Source: Aquabacterium sp.
GTDB taxonomy: Bacteria > Pseudomonadota > Gammaproteobacteria > Burkholderiales > Burkholderiaceae_C
Direction of reading: 5' to 3'
DNA: 5,296 nucleotides
Assembly: GCA_017989885.1 (NCBI GenBank)
Contig: JAGNPA010000157.1
Coordinates: 1-5,296, forward strand
Each line of letters begins with the position of its first letter. The stretch's first letter is position 1. Position numbers and translations under genes: made by a program. The notes beneath the pieces were generated by a model that had not been told where the DNA came from, ran no database searches, and was given only the letters and a program-made list of their open reading frames with translations. Positions 1 through 5,296 of the stretch are shown here, one piece after another.

Positions 1-126
1 GCCGTTGATGGCGCGCTGCACCGCCTCGCGCACCTGCGTCTTGTAGCGACGCAGGAAGCGCTCACGGTTGCCGATGGACTTGTTCTTGCCCGCCAGCCGC
101 CTGTCGATGATGTGTTGACGTGTCAT
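1..126 (-). CDS. yeaH: YeaH / DUF444 family protein, N-terminal fragment (partial)
   Basis: The first 42 codons are present and the gene runs off the left edge in frame. The peptide begins [17 protein letters not shown] and continues with [10 protein letters not shown] at residues 20-29. This closely matches the start of E. coli YeaH as I remember it, with its IDRRL-GKNKS and NR-RFLRRYK motifs. Family knowledge: YeaH/DUF444 proteins carry a von Willebrand A-like region and are almost always encoded directly after the PrkA kinase; the two act together in stress and nitrogen-starvation responses, with an unknown biochemical role. The ATG at 126-124 is chosen because homology begins there and a weak AAAGG ribosome binding site lies 6 bases upstream. 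It starts 30 bases after the prkA stop, so co-transcription with prkA is inferred. The VWA region lies outside the window, so its integrity cannot be judged. Confidence 0.9.
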   Translation of the reverse strand, partial: MTRQHIIDRRLAGKNKSIGNRERFLRRYKTQVREAVQRAING

Positions 127-132
127 GCAGCG

Positions 133-137
133 CCTTT
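133..137 (-). promoter_or_regulatory. Weak ribosome binding site of yeaH
   Basis: Read on the minus strand this is AAAGG, ending 6 bases before the ATG at 126. It is a poor match to the Shine-Dalgarno consensus, unlike the strong site of prkA. An ATG at 142 in another frame is not used, since only the 126 start gives YeaH homology. The weak site could lower YeaH output relative to PrkA, which is inference. Confidence 0.5.
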
Positions 138-156
138 GTCATGCGTGGACGGATCA

Positions 157-2079
157 TCATGACGATTTACGAACACGGAGGTACCACTCGCACAACAGCC
201 GCACTTGCTTGGGCGTGTACCCCTTCTGCACCATGCGATTGACGAAGTCTTCGTGCTTCTTGAGCTCGTCGGCGCTGGACTTGGCGTTGAAGCTGATGAC
301 CGGCAACAGCTCTTCGGTGTTGCTGAACATCTTCTTCTCGATGACCGTGCGCAGCTTCTCGTAGCTGGTCCACAGCGGGTTCTTGCCGCCGTTGTTGGCC
401 CGAGCCCGCAGCACAAAGTTGACGATCTCGTTGCGGAAGTCTTTCGGGTTGGCGATGCCGGCCGGCTTCTCGATCTTCTCCAGCTCGGCGTTCAGCGCGC
501 CCCGGTCGAAGCTCTCGCCCGTGTCGGTGTCGCGGTACTCCTGGTCCTGGATCCAGTAGTCGGCGTAGGTCACATAGCGGTCGAAGATGTTCTGGCCGTA
601 CTCGGAATAGCTCTCCAGATAGGCTGTCTGGATCTCCTTGCCGATGAACTCGGCATAGCGCGGCGCCAGCATCTCCTTGATGTAGGCGATGTACTTCTGC
701 TCGGTGTCGGCCGGGAACTGCTCGCGCTCGATCTGCTGCTCCAGCACGTACATCAGGTGCACAGGGTTGGCGGCCACCTCGGCACTGTCAAAGTTGAACA
801 CCTTGGAGATGATCTTGAAGGCAAAGCGCGTGGAGACGCCACTCATGCCCTCGTCCACGCCGGCATAGTCGCGGTATTCCTGCATCGACTTGGCCTTGGG
901 GTCGGTGTCCTTGAGGCTCTCGCCGTCGTACACCTGCATCTTGCTGAAAATGCTGGAGTTCTCCGGCTCCTTCAGCCGCGTCAGCACCGCGAACTGGCTC
1001 ATCATCTTGAGCGTACCCGGCGCGCACGGGGCCTGGCTCAGCGACGAGGTGCGGATCAGCTTCTCGTAGATCTTGACCTCCTCGCTCACGCGCAGGCAGT
1101 ACGGCACCTTGACGATGTAGATGCGATCGAGAAACGCCTCGTTGTGCTTGTTGTTGCGAAAGGCCTTCCACTCGCTCTCGTTCGAGTGGGCCAGCACCAC
1201 CCCGTCAAACGGGATGGCCCCGAAGCCTTCCGTGCCCTTGAAGTTGCCTTCCTGGGTGGCGGTCAGCAAGGGGTGCAGCACCTTGATCGGCGCCTTGAAC
1301 ATTTCCACAAACTCCAGCAGCCCCTGGTTGGCCAGGCACAGGCCACCGGAGTAGCTGTAGGCATCCGGGTCATCCTGGGCATAGGTTTCCAGCTTGCGGA
1401 TGTCGACCTTGCCCACCAGCGACGAGATGTCCTGATTGTTCTCGTCCCCCGGCTCGGTCTTGGCAATGCCCACCTGCTTGAGGATGCTGGGGTAGCGCTT
1501 GACCACGCGGAACTGACGGATGTCACCGCCGAACTCTTCCAGGCGTTTGACCGCCCAGGGGCTCAAGACCCGCTGCAGGTAACGCCGGGGGATGCCGTAT
1601 TCCTGCTCCAGGATCGGGCCATCTTCGGCCGCATCGAACAGCCCCAGCGGCGACTCGTTCACCGGCGAGCCCTTGAGTGCAAAGAAGGGCACGTGTTCGG
1701 CCAGTTGCTTGAGGCGCTCGGCAATCGACGACTTGCCGCCACCCACCGGCCCCAGCAGATACAGGATCTGCTTGCGTTCCTCCAGCCCTTGCGCGGCATG
1801 CCGGAAGTACGACACCACCTGCTCGATGGCCTCTTCCATGCCGTAGAACTCTTCGAAGGCCGGGTAGAGCTTGATGACCTTGTTGGCAAAGATGCGCGAC
1901 AGGCGCGGATCGTGGCGCGTGTCCACCATCTGCGGCTCGCCGATGGCCTGCAGCATGCGCTCGGCCGCCGTGGCATAAGCCAGCTTGTCGCGTTTGCAAA
2001 GTTCGAGGTATTCCTCCAGGGAATACTCTTCCTCACGGGTGCGCTCGTAACGAGCGGCGAAGTGACTGATCACGTCCAT
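157..2079 (-). CDS. prkA: PrkA family serine protein kinase (AAA+ ATPase plus C-terminal PrkA domain)
   Basis: This 640-residue protein is about the length of E. coli YeaG (644) and colinear with it as I remember that sequence. An N-terminal AAA_PrkA ATPase domain spans roughly residues 20-390. Its Walker A motif is GPVGGGKS at 110-117. The conserved block GLLEFVEMFKAPIKVLHPLL is at 253-272 and probably holds the acidic Walker B-equivalent residues; the polar stretch LAHSNESEW is at 296-304. The C-terminal PrkA domain (about 400-640) includes STRFAFKI (416-423), YSEYGQNIFDRYVTYADYWI (491-510) and the family ending EWYLRVRKSS. Family knowledge: PrkA autophosphorylates, phosphorylates proteins on serine, and is tied to stress, nitrogen starvation or sporulation depending on the host; a protease activity has also been proposed for Bacillus PrkA. 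It is cytoplasmic, with no signal peptide or membrane segment seen. The ATG at 2079 is preferred over an in-frame extension of 34 codons because it follows a strong GGGAGGT site and matches the family N-terminus. The stop is a tandem TGA TGA (159-154). No frameshift or missing key residue is visible. Confidence 0.97.
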   Translation of the reverse strand: MDVISHFAARYERTREEEYSLEEYLELCKRDKLAYATAAERMLQAIGEPQMVDTRHDPRLSRIFANKVIKLYPAFEEFYGMEEAIEQVVSYFRHAAQGLEERKQILYLLGPVGGGKSSIAERLKQLAEHVPFFALKGSPVNESPLGLFDAAEDGPILEQEYGIPRRYLQRVLSPWAVKRLEEFGGDIRQFRVVKRYPSILKQVGIAKTEPGDENNQDISSLVGKVDIRKLETYAQDDPDAYSYSGGLCLANQGLLEFVEMFKAPIKVLHPLLTATQEGNFKGTEGFGAIPFDGVVLAHSNESEWKAFRNNKHNEAFLDRIYIVKVPYCLRVSEEVKIYEKLIRTSSLSQAPCAPGTLKMMSQFAVLTRLKEPENSSIFSKMQVYDGESLKDTDPKAKSMQEYRDYAGVDEGMSGVSTRFAFKIISKVFNFDSAEVAANPVHLMYVLEQQIEREQFPADTEQKYIAYIKEMLAPRYAEFIGKEIQTAYLESYSEYGQNIFDRYVTYADYWIQDQEYRDTDTGESFDRGALNAELEKIEKPAGIANPKDFRNEIVNFVLRARANNGGKNPLWTSYEKLRTVIEKKMFSNTEELLPVISFNAKSSADELKKHEDFVNRMVQKGYTPKQVRLLCEWYLRVRKSS

Positions 2080-2083
2080 GCAG

Positions 2084-2090
2084 ACCTCCC
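2084..2090 (-). promoter_or_regulatory. Strong ribosome binding site of prkA
   Basis: On the minus strand this reads GGGAGGT, ending 4 bases before the ATG at 2079. It is the strongest Shine-Dalgarno sequence in the window and decides the prkA start against the longer in-frame opening to 2181. Confidence 0.8.
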
Positions 2091-2108
2091 AACATCGACT
2101 CACGCCAT

Positions 2109-2169
2109 CGATGCCTGGAAACGGTCGGACCACCCGCCATGGTGACCCGGCGCGCCACATCAGGCATCG
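2109..2169 (-). promoter_or_regulatory. Long-range inverted repeat in the prkA leader (possible RNA structure)
   Basis: CGATGCCTG at 2109-2117 and its exact reverse complement CAGGCATCG at 2161-2169 form a perfect 9-base inverted repeat with 43 bases between the arms. Inside lie shorter complementary pairs: CACC (2131-2134) with GGTG (2141-2144), and GGTC (2123-2126) with GACC (2144-2147). These overlap at one base, so they are alternatives. In the prkA messenger the outer stem would end about 19 bases before the ribosome binding site. No intrinsic terminator follows, so a leader structure affecting translation or stability, or a protein-binding site in DNA, are both possible. In GC-rich DNA such a repeat could also be chance. 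Confidence 0.35.
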
Positions 2170-2231
2170 CCTCAACACCAAAGATCAAACAAAACTTCCT
2201 TACTGACTATCTTGCACCTTTTTCCAAATCC
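2170..2231. other. Rest of the 175-base gap between the ATPase gene and prkA
   Basis: This stretch is more A/T-rich than the genes around it and is the most likely place for a prkA promoter. On the minus strand a TTGGAA sequence is present, but no good -10 hexamer sits 16-18 bases after it. I looked for a sigma-54 site because yeaG is linked to nitrogen starvation in E. coli. The best candidate, TTGGCAC followed by TTTGG, has a spacer about 3 bases too long. No promoter is called. Confidence 0.4.
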
Positions 2232-2254
2232 GTGTGTGCCAATGTGCACGACAC
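2232..2254 (-). terminator. Hairpin directly after the ATPase stop codon (no U-run)
   Basis: Starting at the base after the TGA, the minus strand reads GTGT-C-GTGC, a six-base loop ACATTG, then GCAC-ACAC. This folds into an 8-base-pair stem with one bulged C. It is followed by GGATTTGG rather than a run of T, so it is not a classical intrinsic terminator. It may protect the 3' end of the messenger or aid termination with Rho. Its position at the stop codon supports a role, but the stem is modest. Confidence 0.35.
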
Positions 2255-4828
2255 TCAGACATTGCTGGTGGCACGCACCTCGTCCAGACTGGTGATGCCC
2301 GACAACACCTTCTCGATGCCGTCCTGACGCAAGGTCCGCATTCCTTCGAGCATGGCCTGGTGCTGAAGTTCCTCGGCACGCGAGCCCGTCTGGATCAAGC
2401 GGCGCAGATCCCGGCTGATGCTCATCAGCTCGTGAATGCCGGCACGCCCGCTGTACCCTGTCTGGCTGCAATGCTCGCAGCCGGTACTGTGATAGGTGTT
2501 CAGCACACCCTCGACGGCAAAGCGCTGCTGCCAGTCGGCGCGCACCGCCTCGACACTCAGCACCGTGTTGTCCTTGCCAAAGGCATAAAGGTAGTCACGC
2601 GCCAGCTCGTCCAGGTAGGCCTCGGTGGCCGGCTCGGCCACGCGACAGTGGGTGCACAGCCGACGCACCAGCCGTTGCGCCAGCACCACCAGCAGCGAGT
2701 CGGCAAAGTTGAACGGGTCCATGCCCATGTCGAGCAGACGGGTCACCGTTTCGGGGGCGCTGTTGGTGTGCAGGGTCGACAGCACCAGGTGGCCGGTCAA
2801 CGAGGCTTCCACCGCCATGCCGGCGGTCTCCACGTCGCGCATTTCGCCCACCATGATCACGTCCGGATCGGCGCGCAGGAAGGCCCGCAGCGCCTTGGCA
2901 AAGGTCCAGTCGATCTTGGTGTTGACCTGCACCTGACGCAGGCCCGGCTGGGTGATTTCCACCGGGTCTTCGGCCGTCCAGATCTTGCGCTCGGGCACGT
3001 TGATGAAGCTCAGCGCCGAGTGCAGCGTCGTCGTCTTGCCCGAACCCGTGGGCCCGACGCACAGGATCATGCCGTAGGAGCGCTCCATCGCGTCCGTCAG
3101 GCGCTGGAGGTTGTTCGGGCTCAGCCCGATCTGGTCGAGCGGCAGGGGCCGCGCCGAGCTCAAAATCCGCATCACCACGTCTTCCAGACCGTTGTTGGTG
3201 GGCACCGTGGCCACGCGCAACTCGATGCGGTACTGGGGCACGAAGCGCGCGAAATTGATCTTGCCGTCCTGCGGCCGGCGGCGCTCGGAGATGTCGAGGT
3301 CGCACATGATCTTGATGCGCGCGATCATGGCCGAGCGGTAGTTGTGTGGCAGCTCCAGGTAGGGCACCAGCACCCCGTCCTTGCGGAAGCGGATCTTGAT
3401 CTTCTCGCGCCCCGGGTAGCTCTCGATGTGGATGTCGGAGACCCCCTGCGCATGGGCCTCGACGATCATCGTGTTGATCAGGCGCACCAGCGAGTTGTCG
3501 CTCTGCTCGATGGGGTGGTCCTCATCTTGCTGGTTGCGATCGAGCCCTTCTTTTTCCAGGTCCTCGATGAGCCGACCCGAGGTCAGCTTCTCCAGGTCCA
3601 TTGCGCCACTGTCCGTGACCGGGGTGAAAGGCTGGTCCCAGACGTCGGCCCCCAGGCGGTGGTAGGCCTCCTTGATCATGGTCTCGAGCTGCGTGGCCTG
3701 CGCCAGCACCGGCACCACCTTGCACTGGGCGATGAACTCGATCTCGGACAGCACCAGGCGCTTGCTCGGGTCGTCGACCGCGATGATCAGGGCCCCATTG
3801 CGCAACATCAGCGGCACGACCTTCAGCCGGGCCGCCACGTTGTAAGCCAGCTTGGTCAGCGCGTCAGGGTCGATGGGGAACTTGCTCAAATCCACCAGCG
3901 GATAGCCCATCTTGCGCGCCAGGGCGAGCAGCAGTTGCTCGTAGGTGACCAGGCCCATCTGCACCAGCAATTCGCCCAGCGGCACCGAGCGGTCCTGGCT
4001 TTGGCGCTCCAGCGCACTGGCAAGCTGCTCTTCGTTGATCAGTTCCATGGCGATCAGCGCCTCGCCGATGCGCACCATGGGCATGCTGCTCTGCTTGTCG
4101 ATGGCCAGCAGCAGTTGCTCGCGGGTGACCACCAGCTGACTCTGCAAGACCTCGCTCAGCTTCTCCTTGCGTTGCACCGCCTGCGCTTCGACCGCCAGCG
4201 TCAGCTCGGCTCCGGTCAACACCTCGGTGTCCATGAATCCCGGCCCACGCGGCACCCCGAAATCGGTATCGGTCAACACGTCACGCGGCACGAACAGACG
4301 GGTCACCGCCCCCTCTTCCCCTTCGGGCGGGAAGAGGAACACCCCGAACGCGGTTTCGGCGTGCCCCACGGTCACACCTTCCAGCACAGCCCCATCCTGG
4401 ATGGTCACACGGTAGGGGCTGACCAGGCAGTCGTTGAGGGCGTCCTGAGCGGCATCGGCCCCCGCCTTGTGGGTCAGGGGCGACACGGCACGGGTCAGCC
4501 GCAGGCTGCGGAACTGGCTGAAACGCAATGGCATCGTCGTGCGCGCGGGCGGCACCTGCACGTGGGCCACGCCCTCCTGGGGCACGAAAAAGCTCAGGCG
4601 GCCCCGCATCACCCGGCCGTTGAGACCCTCGATCTCGCACGGTTCGGACTCGGTCTGCGGAGCGGCTGGGGGGTAGGCCGCAAAAGGGGGCATCGGCCAG
4701 CGGAAGACCCCGTTGTCCGGACCCGTCGCGTCCTCACCTTCCTCGGTGACCAGATCCAGGGGCGCCAGGCTCAGCGTGGTGTCCTGAAATGGCAAGGGCG
4801 TAGAGAGGGGCAGGTCGGTATCAGGCAT
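2255..4828 (-). CDS. Long GspE/PulE/PilB family ATPase with an extended N-terminus and MshEN-type repeats
   Basis: This 857-residue ATPase belongs to the type II secretion / type IV pilus assembly family. Members form cytoplasmic hexamers at the inner membrane that power pilin or pseudopilin assembly. Layout: a proline-rich, acidic segment (1-62); two similar beta-rich units (about 64-115 and 139-185); three 30-residue MshEN-like units (223-306) and the rest of a T2SSE_N-type domain (to about 390); the N2 domain with SDIHIES (464-470) and DISERRRPQDGK (512-523); and the C1 ATPase. In C1 I see Walker A GPTGSGKT (592-599), the Asp box AEDPVE (619-624), Walker B DVIMVGEMRD (656-665), the His box STLHTNSAPETVTRL (684-698), and a CxxC pair at 725/728 with a second at 784/787, the usual zinc site. 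It looks catalytically intact. It is nearly 300 residues longer than a typical PilB because of the N-terminus. The ATG at 4828 is preferred; an in-frame GTG at 4843 would add 5 residues, and neither has a good ribosome binding site. No pilus or secretion genes adjoin it, so PilB-like and GspE-like roles cannot be separated. Confidence 0.95.
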   Translation of the reverse strand: MPDTDLPLSTPLPFQDTTLSLAPLDLVTEEGEDATGPDNGVFRWPMPPFAAYPPAAPQTESEPCEIEGLNGRVMRGRLSFFVPQEGVAHVQVPPARTTMPLRFSQFRSLRLTRAVSPLTHKAGADAAQDALNDCLVSPYRVTIQDGAVLEGVTVGHAETAFGVFLFPPEGEEGAVTRLFVPRDVLTDTDFGVPRGPGFMDTEVLTGAELTLAVEAQAVQRKEKLSEVLQSQLVVTREQLLLAIDKQSSMPMVRIGEALIAMELINEEQLASALERQSQDRSVPLGELLVQMGLVTYEQLLLALARKMGYPLVDLSKFPIDPDALTKLAYNVAARLKVVPLMLRNGALIIAVDDPSKRLVLSEIEFIAQCKVVPVLAQATQLETMIKEAYHRLGADVWDQPFTPVTDSGAMDLEKLTSGRLIEDLEKEGLDRNQQDEDHPIEQSDNSLVRLINTMIVEAHAQGVSDIHIESYPGREKIKIRFRKDGVLVPYLELPHNYRSAMIARIKIMCDLDISERRRPQDGKINFARFVPQYRIELRVATVPTNNGLEDVVMRILSSARPLPLDQIGLSPNNLQRLTDAMERSYGMILCVGPTGSGKTTTLHSALSFINVPERKIWTAEDPVEITQPGLRQVQVNTKIDWTFAKALRAFLRADPDVIMVGEMRDVETAGMAVEASLTGHLVLSTLHTNSAPETVTRLLDMGMDPFNFADSLLVVLAQRLVRRLCTHCRVAEPATEAYLDELARDYLYAFGKDNTVLSVEAVRADWQQRFAVEGVLNTYHSTGCEHCSQTGYSGRAGIHELMSISRDLRRLIQTGSRAEELQHQAMLEGMRTLRQDGIEKVLSGITSLDEVRATSNV
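3911..4162 (-). repeat. Three tandem 30-residue MshEN-like units within the ATPase
   Basis: Residues 223, 253 and 283 each begin a unit fitting the c-di-GMP-binding pattern RLGxxLLxxGx6LxxxLxxQ. Unit 0 starts KLSEVLQSQL and ends IDKQ (223-246). Unit I starts RIGEALIAME and ends LERQ (253-276). Unit II starts PLGELLVQMG and ends LARK (283-306). The linkers are 6 residues each, giving an exact 90-base period (4162, 4072, 3982). Known MshEN domains have two such motifs; the third upstream unit is degenerate (Lys for Arg, Ser and Leu for the two Gly). Unit I keeps Arg, the first Gly and Gln but has Glu for the second Gly. Unit II keeps both Gly but lacks the Arg and the Gln. Confidence 0.75.
4274..4639 (-). 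repeat. Duplicated beta-rich N-terminal unit of the ATPase
   Basis: Two segments about 75 residues apart share a pattern. The first has NGRVMRGRL at residues 70-78, and the second has DGAVLEGVT at 145-153: (N/D)G-x-V-(M/L)-x-G in both. Each is followed by alternating hydrophobic residues and then a matching strand: MPLRFSQF at 99-106 and VTRLFVPR at 175-182, whose Phe residues are 76 apart. I infer a tandem duplication of a small beta domain. I see no PilZ signature (RxxxR, DxSxxG) and cannot name the family with certainty. Confidence 0.5.
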
Positions 4829-4884
4829 GTCAGTCCAGGTCACGCGGTCGCCGCGGTTCAGCCCGTTGTACAGGCTCGCACCAT

Positions 4885-4915
4885 GCTATAAAAAAAATGA
4901 CCGAAATCGGGGCAA
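4885..4915 (-). promoter_or_regulatory. Weak promoter-like sequence upstream of the ATPase gene
   Basis: On the minus strand TTGCCC (4915-4910) could act as a -35 and TATAGC (4890-4885) as a -10, with a 19-base spacer that includes an eight-T tract. The predicted messenger would have a leader of about 50 bases before the ATG at 4828. The spacer is longer than ideal and both hexamers are imperfect. The same bases overlap a possible tolA terminator, and only one reading may be right. Confidence 0.25.
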
Positions 4916-4932
4916 AAAAAGCACATTCCCCG
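4890..4932 (-). terminator. Possible weak terminator of tolA
   Basis: Ten bases after the tolA stop the minus strand has CGGGG (4932-4928), a 15-base loop containing seven T, and CCCCG (4912-4908). Downstream comes a run of eight T (4897-4890). The five-base stem has a large loop and the T-run begins 10 bases after it, so termination would be inefficient at best. A competing small hairpin CCGATTTCGG (4910-4901) lies nearer the T-run but has only a 3-base-pair stem. Confidence 0.3.
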
Positions 4933-4941
4933 CCCTCAGAC

Positions 4942-5296
4942 TCAGAAATCGCGCGGTTTGAAGCTCAACTGCATCAGGGTCGGCACCCGGCCGTCCACAT
5001 CGGCGGGCAAAACCTCGGTGCGGTCCAGTGCGCGCAGCACCGCCTCATCCCAGGCCGCCACCCCCGACGAGGACACCAGACGCCGCGACATGATCCGGCC
5101 ATCGGGCGCGCAGCGCACCTCCACCACCGCCTGCGGATTGCCGTTGAGGCTCTCGGTGAACACGATGTTGGGCTTGATGCGCGCGATGATGCGACCGGCA
5201 TAGCCCGCCGAGGGGCCTGTCGAGCGCGCTGCGGCACCCGGGCCACCGCTGCCCCCACCCAGCGACGACATCATGCGCTGCAAATTGGCCTGGCGC
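4942..5296 (-). CDS. tolA: TolA-like cell-envelope protein, C-terminal part (partial)
   Basis: The gene enters from the right edge and ends at the TGA at 4944-4942. The visible 117 complete codons begin RQANLQRMMSSL, pass through a Gly/Ala-rich linker (GGGSGGPGAAARSTGPSAG), and end with a TolA/TonB C-terminal domain. Recognisable pieces are GYAGRIIARIKPNIVF, then NPQAVVEVRCAPDGRI, AWDEAVLRALDRTEVLP, and the ending LSFKPRDF. These match betaproteobacterial TolA proteins as I remember them. Family knowledge: TolA is anchored in the inner membrane by one N-terminal helix, spans the periplasm with a long helical domain, and contacts TolB, Pal and porins through this C-terminal domain in the Tol-Pal system for envelope constriction and integrity. 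The anchor and helical domain are outside the window. A TTG at 5283 is not the start, because homologous sequence continues upstream of it. A TonB-like energy transducer is the main alternative. The next gene downstream is not tolB, which is unusual for tolA. Confidence 0.85.
   Translation of the reverse strand, partial: RQANLQRMMSSLGGGSGGPGAAARSTGPSAGYAGRIIARIKPNIVFTESLNGNPQAVVEVRCAPDGRIMSRRLVSSSGVAAWDEAVLRALDRTEVLPADVDGRVPTLMQLSFKPRDF

Noticed and set aside
205..2145. A 646-codon open frame on the plus strand across prkA
   Set aside because: It sits in the same mirrored register as the one over the ATPase gene and is explained by the absence of TTA, CTA and TCA codons in prkA. The product has low-complexity Leu/Val/His/Asp composition and no family resemblance.
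2080..2181. A 34-residue N-terminal extension of PrkA
   Set aside because: The extension has no family similarity, contains the leader inverted repeat, and would ignore the strong GGGAGGT site placed just before the ATG at 2079.
2215..2245. A sigma-54 promoter upstream of prkA (TTGGCAC ... TTTGG on the minus strand)
   Set aside because: The distance between the -24-like and -12-like elements is about 3 bases too long and the -12 element lacks GC. Sigma-54 promoters tolerate little spacing change.
4067..4145. A PilZ or other second c-di-GMP-binding domain in the ATPase
   Set aside because: I found no RxxxR or DxSxxG signature in the N-terminal beta-rich units. The helical repeats fit the MshEN pattern instead.
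2234..4891. An 885-codon open frame on the plus strand across the whole ATPase gene
   Set aside because: It lies in the register where each plus-strand codon is the reverse complement of an ATPase codon. Plus-strand stops would require TTA, CTA or TCA in the real gene, codons that are rare in GC-rich genomes. The translation is rich in His, Gln, Arg and Leu without any recognisable domain, while the minus strand has all the GspE/PilB motifs.
5281..5283. TTG at 5283 as the start of a small 113-residue protein
   Set aside because: The frame stays open to the window edge and the upstream residues (RQAN) continue the TolA linker region, so this is the tail of a larger gene.

Overview
The window is GC-rich and all recognisable genes lie on the minus strand. 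The protein types and their wording (a PrkA almost colinear with E. coli YeaG, a TolA C-terminus ending FKPRDF, a long GspE/PilB-like ATPase) suggest a Gram-negative proteobacterium, most likely a betaproteobacterium of the order Burkholderiales. That placement comes from remembered family resemblance, not from a search.

Layout in transcription order (right to left): (1) 5296-4942, the 3' part of a tolA-like gene whose TonB/TolA C-terminal domain is complete but whose N-terminus is off the window. (2) 4941-4829, a 113-base gap with two A/T tracts and weak hairpin and promoter-like sequences. (3) 4828-2255, an 857-residue ATPase of the GspE/PulE/PilB family with an unusual N-terminus: a roughly 75-residue beta-rich unit that looks duplicated, then three 30-residue helical units of the MshEN c-di-GMP-binding type, then the usual N2 and C1 ATPase core with all its signature boxes. 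(4) 2254-2080, a 175-base gap with a hairpin just after the ATPase stop and a long-range 9-base inverted repeat in the leader of the next gene. (5) 2079-157, full-length prkA (yeaG), 640 residues. (6) 126-1, the first 42 codons of yeaH (DUF444), 30 bases after the prkA stop and very probably in the same transcript.

Functionally there are two unrelated blocks. PrkA and YeaH form a widely conserved pair linked to stress and nutrient-limitation responses. TolA belongs to the Tol-Pal cell-envelope complex. The ATPase between them would drive a type IV pilus or type II secretion type machine, but no other pilus or secretion gene is visible beside it. Most of the window is ordinary core genome. I see no mobile element, RNA gene, CRISPR array or clear evidence of a new system. 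The most interesting object is the N-terminal half of the ATPase.
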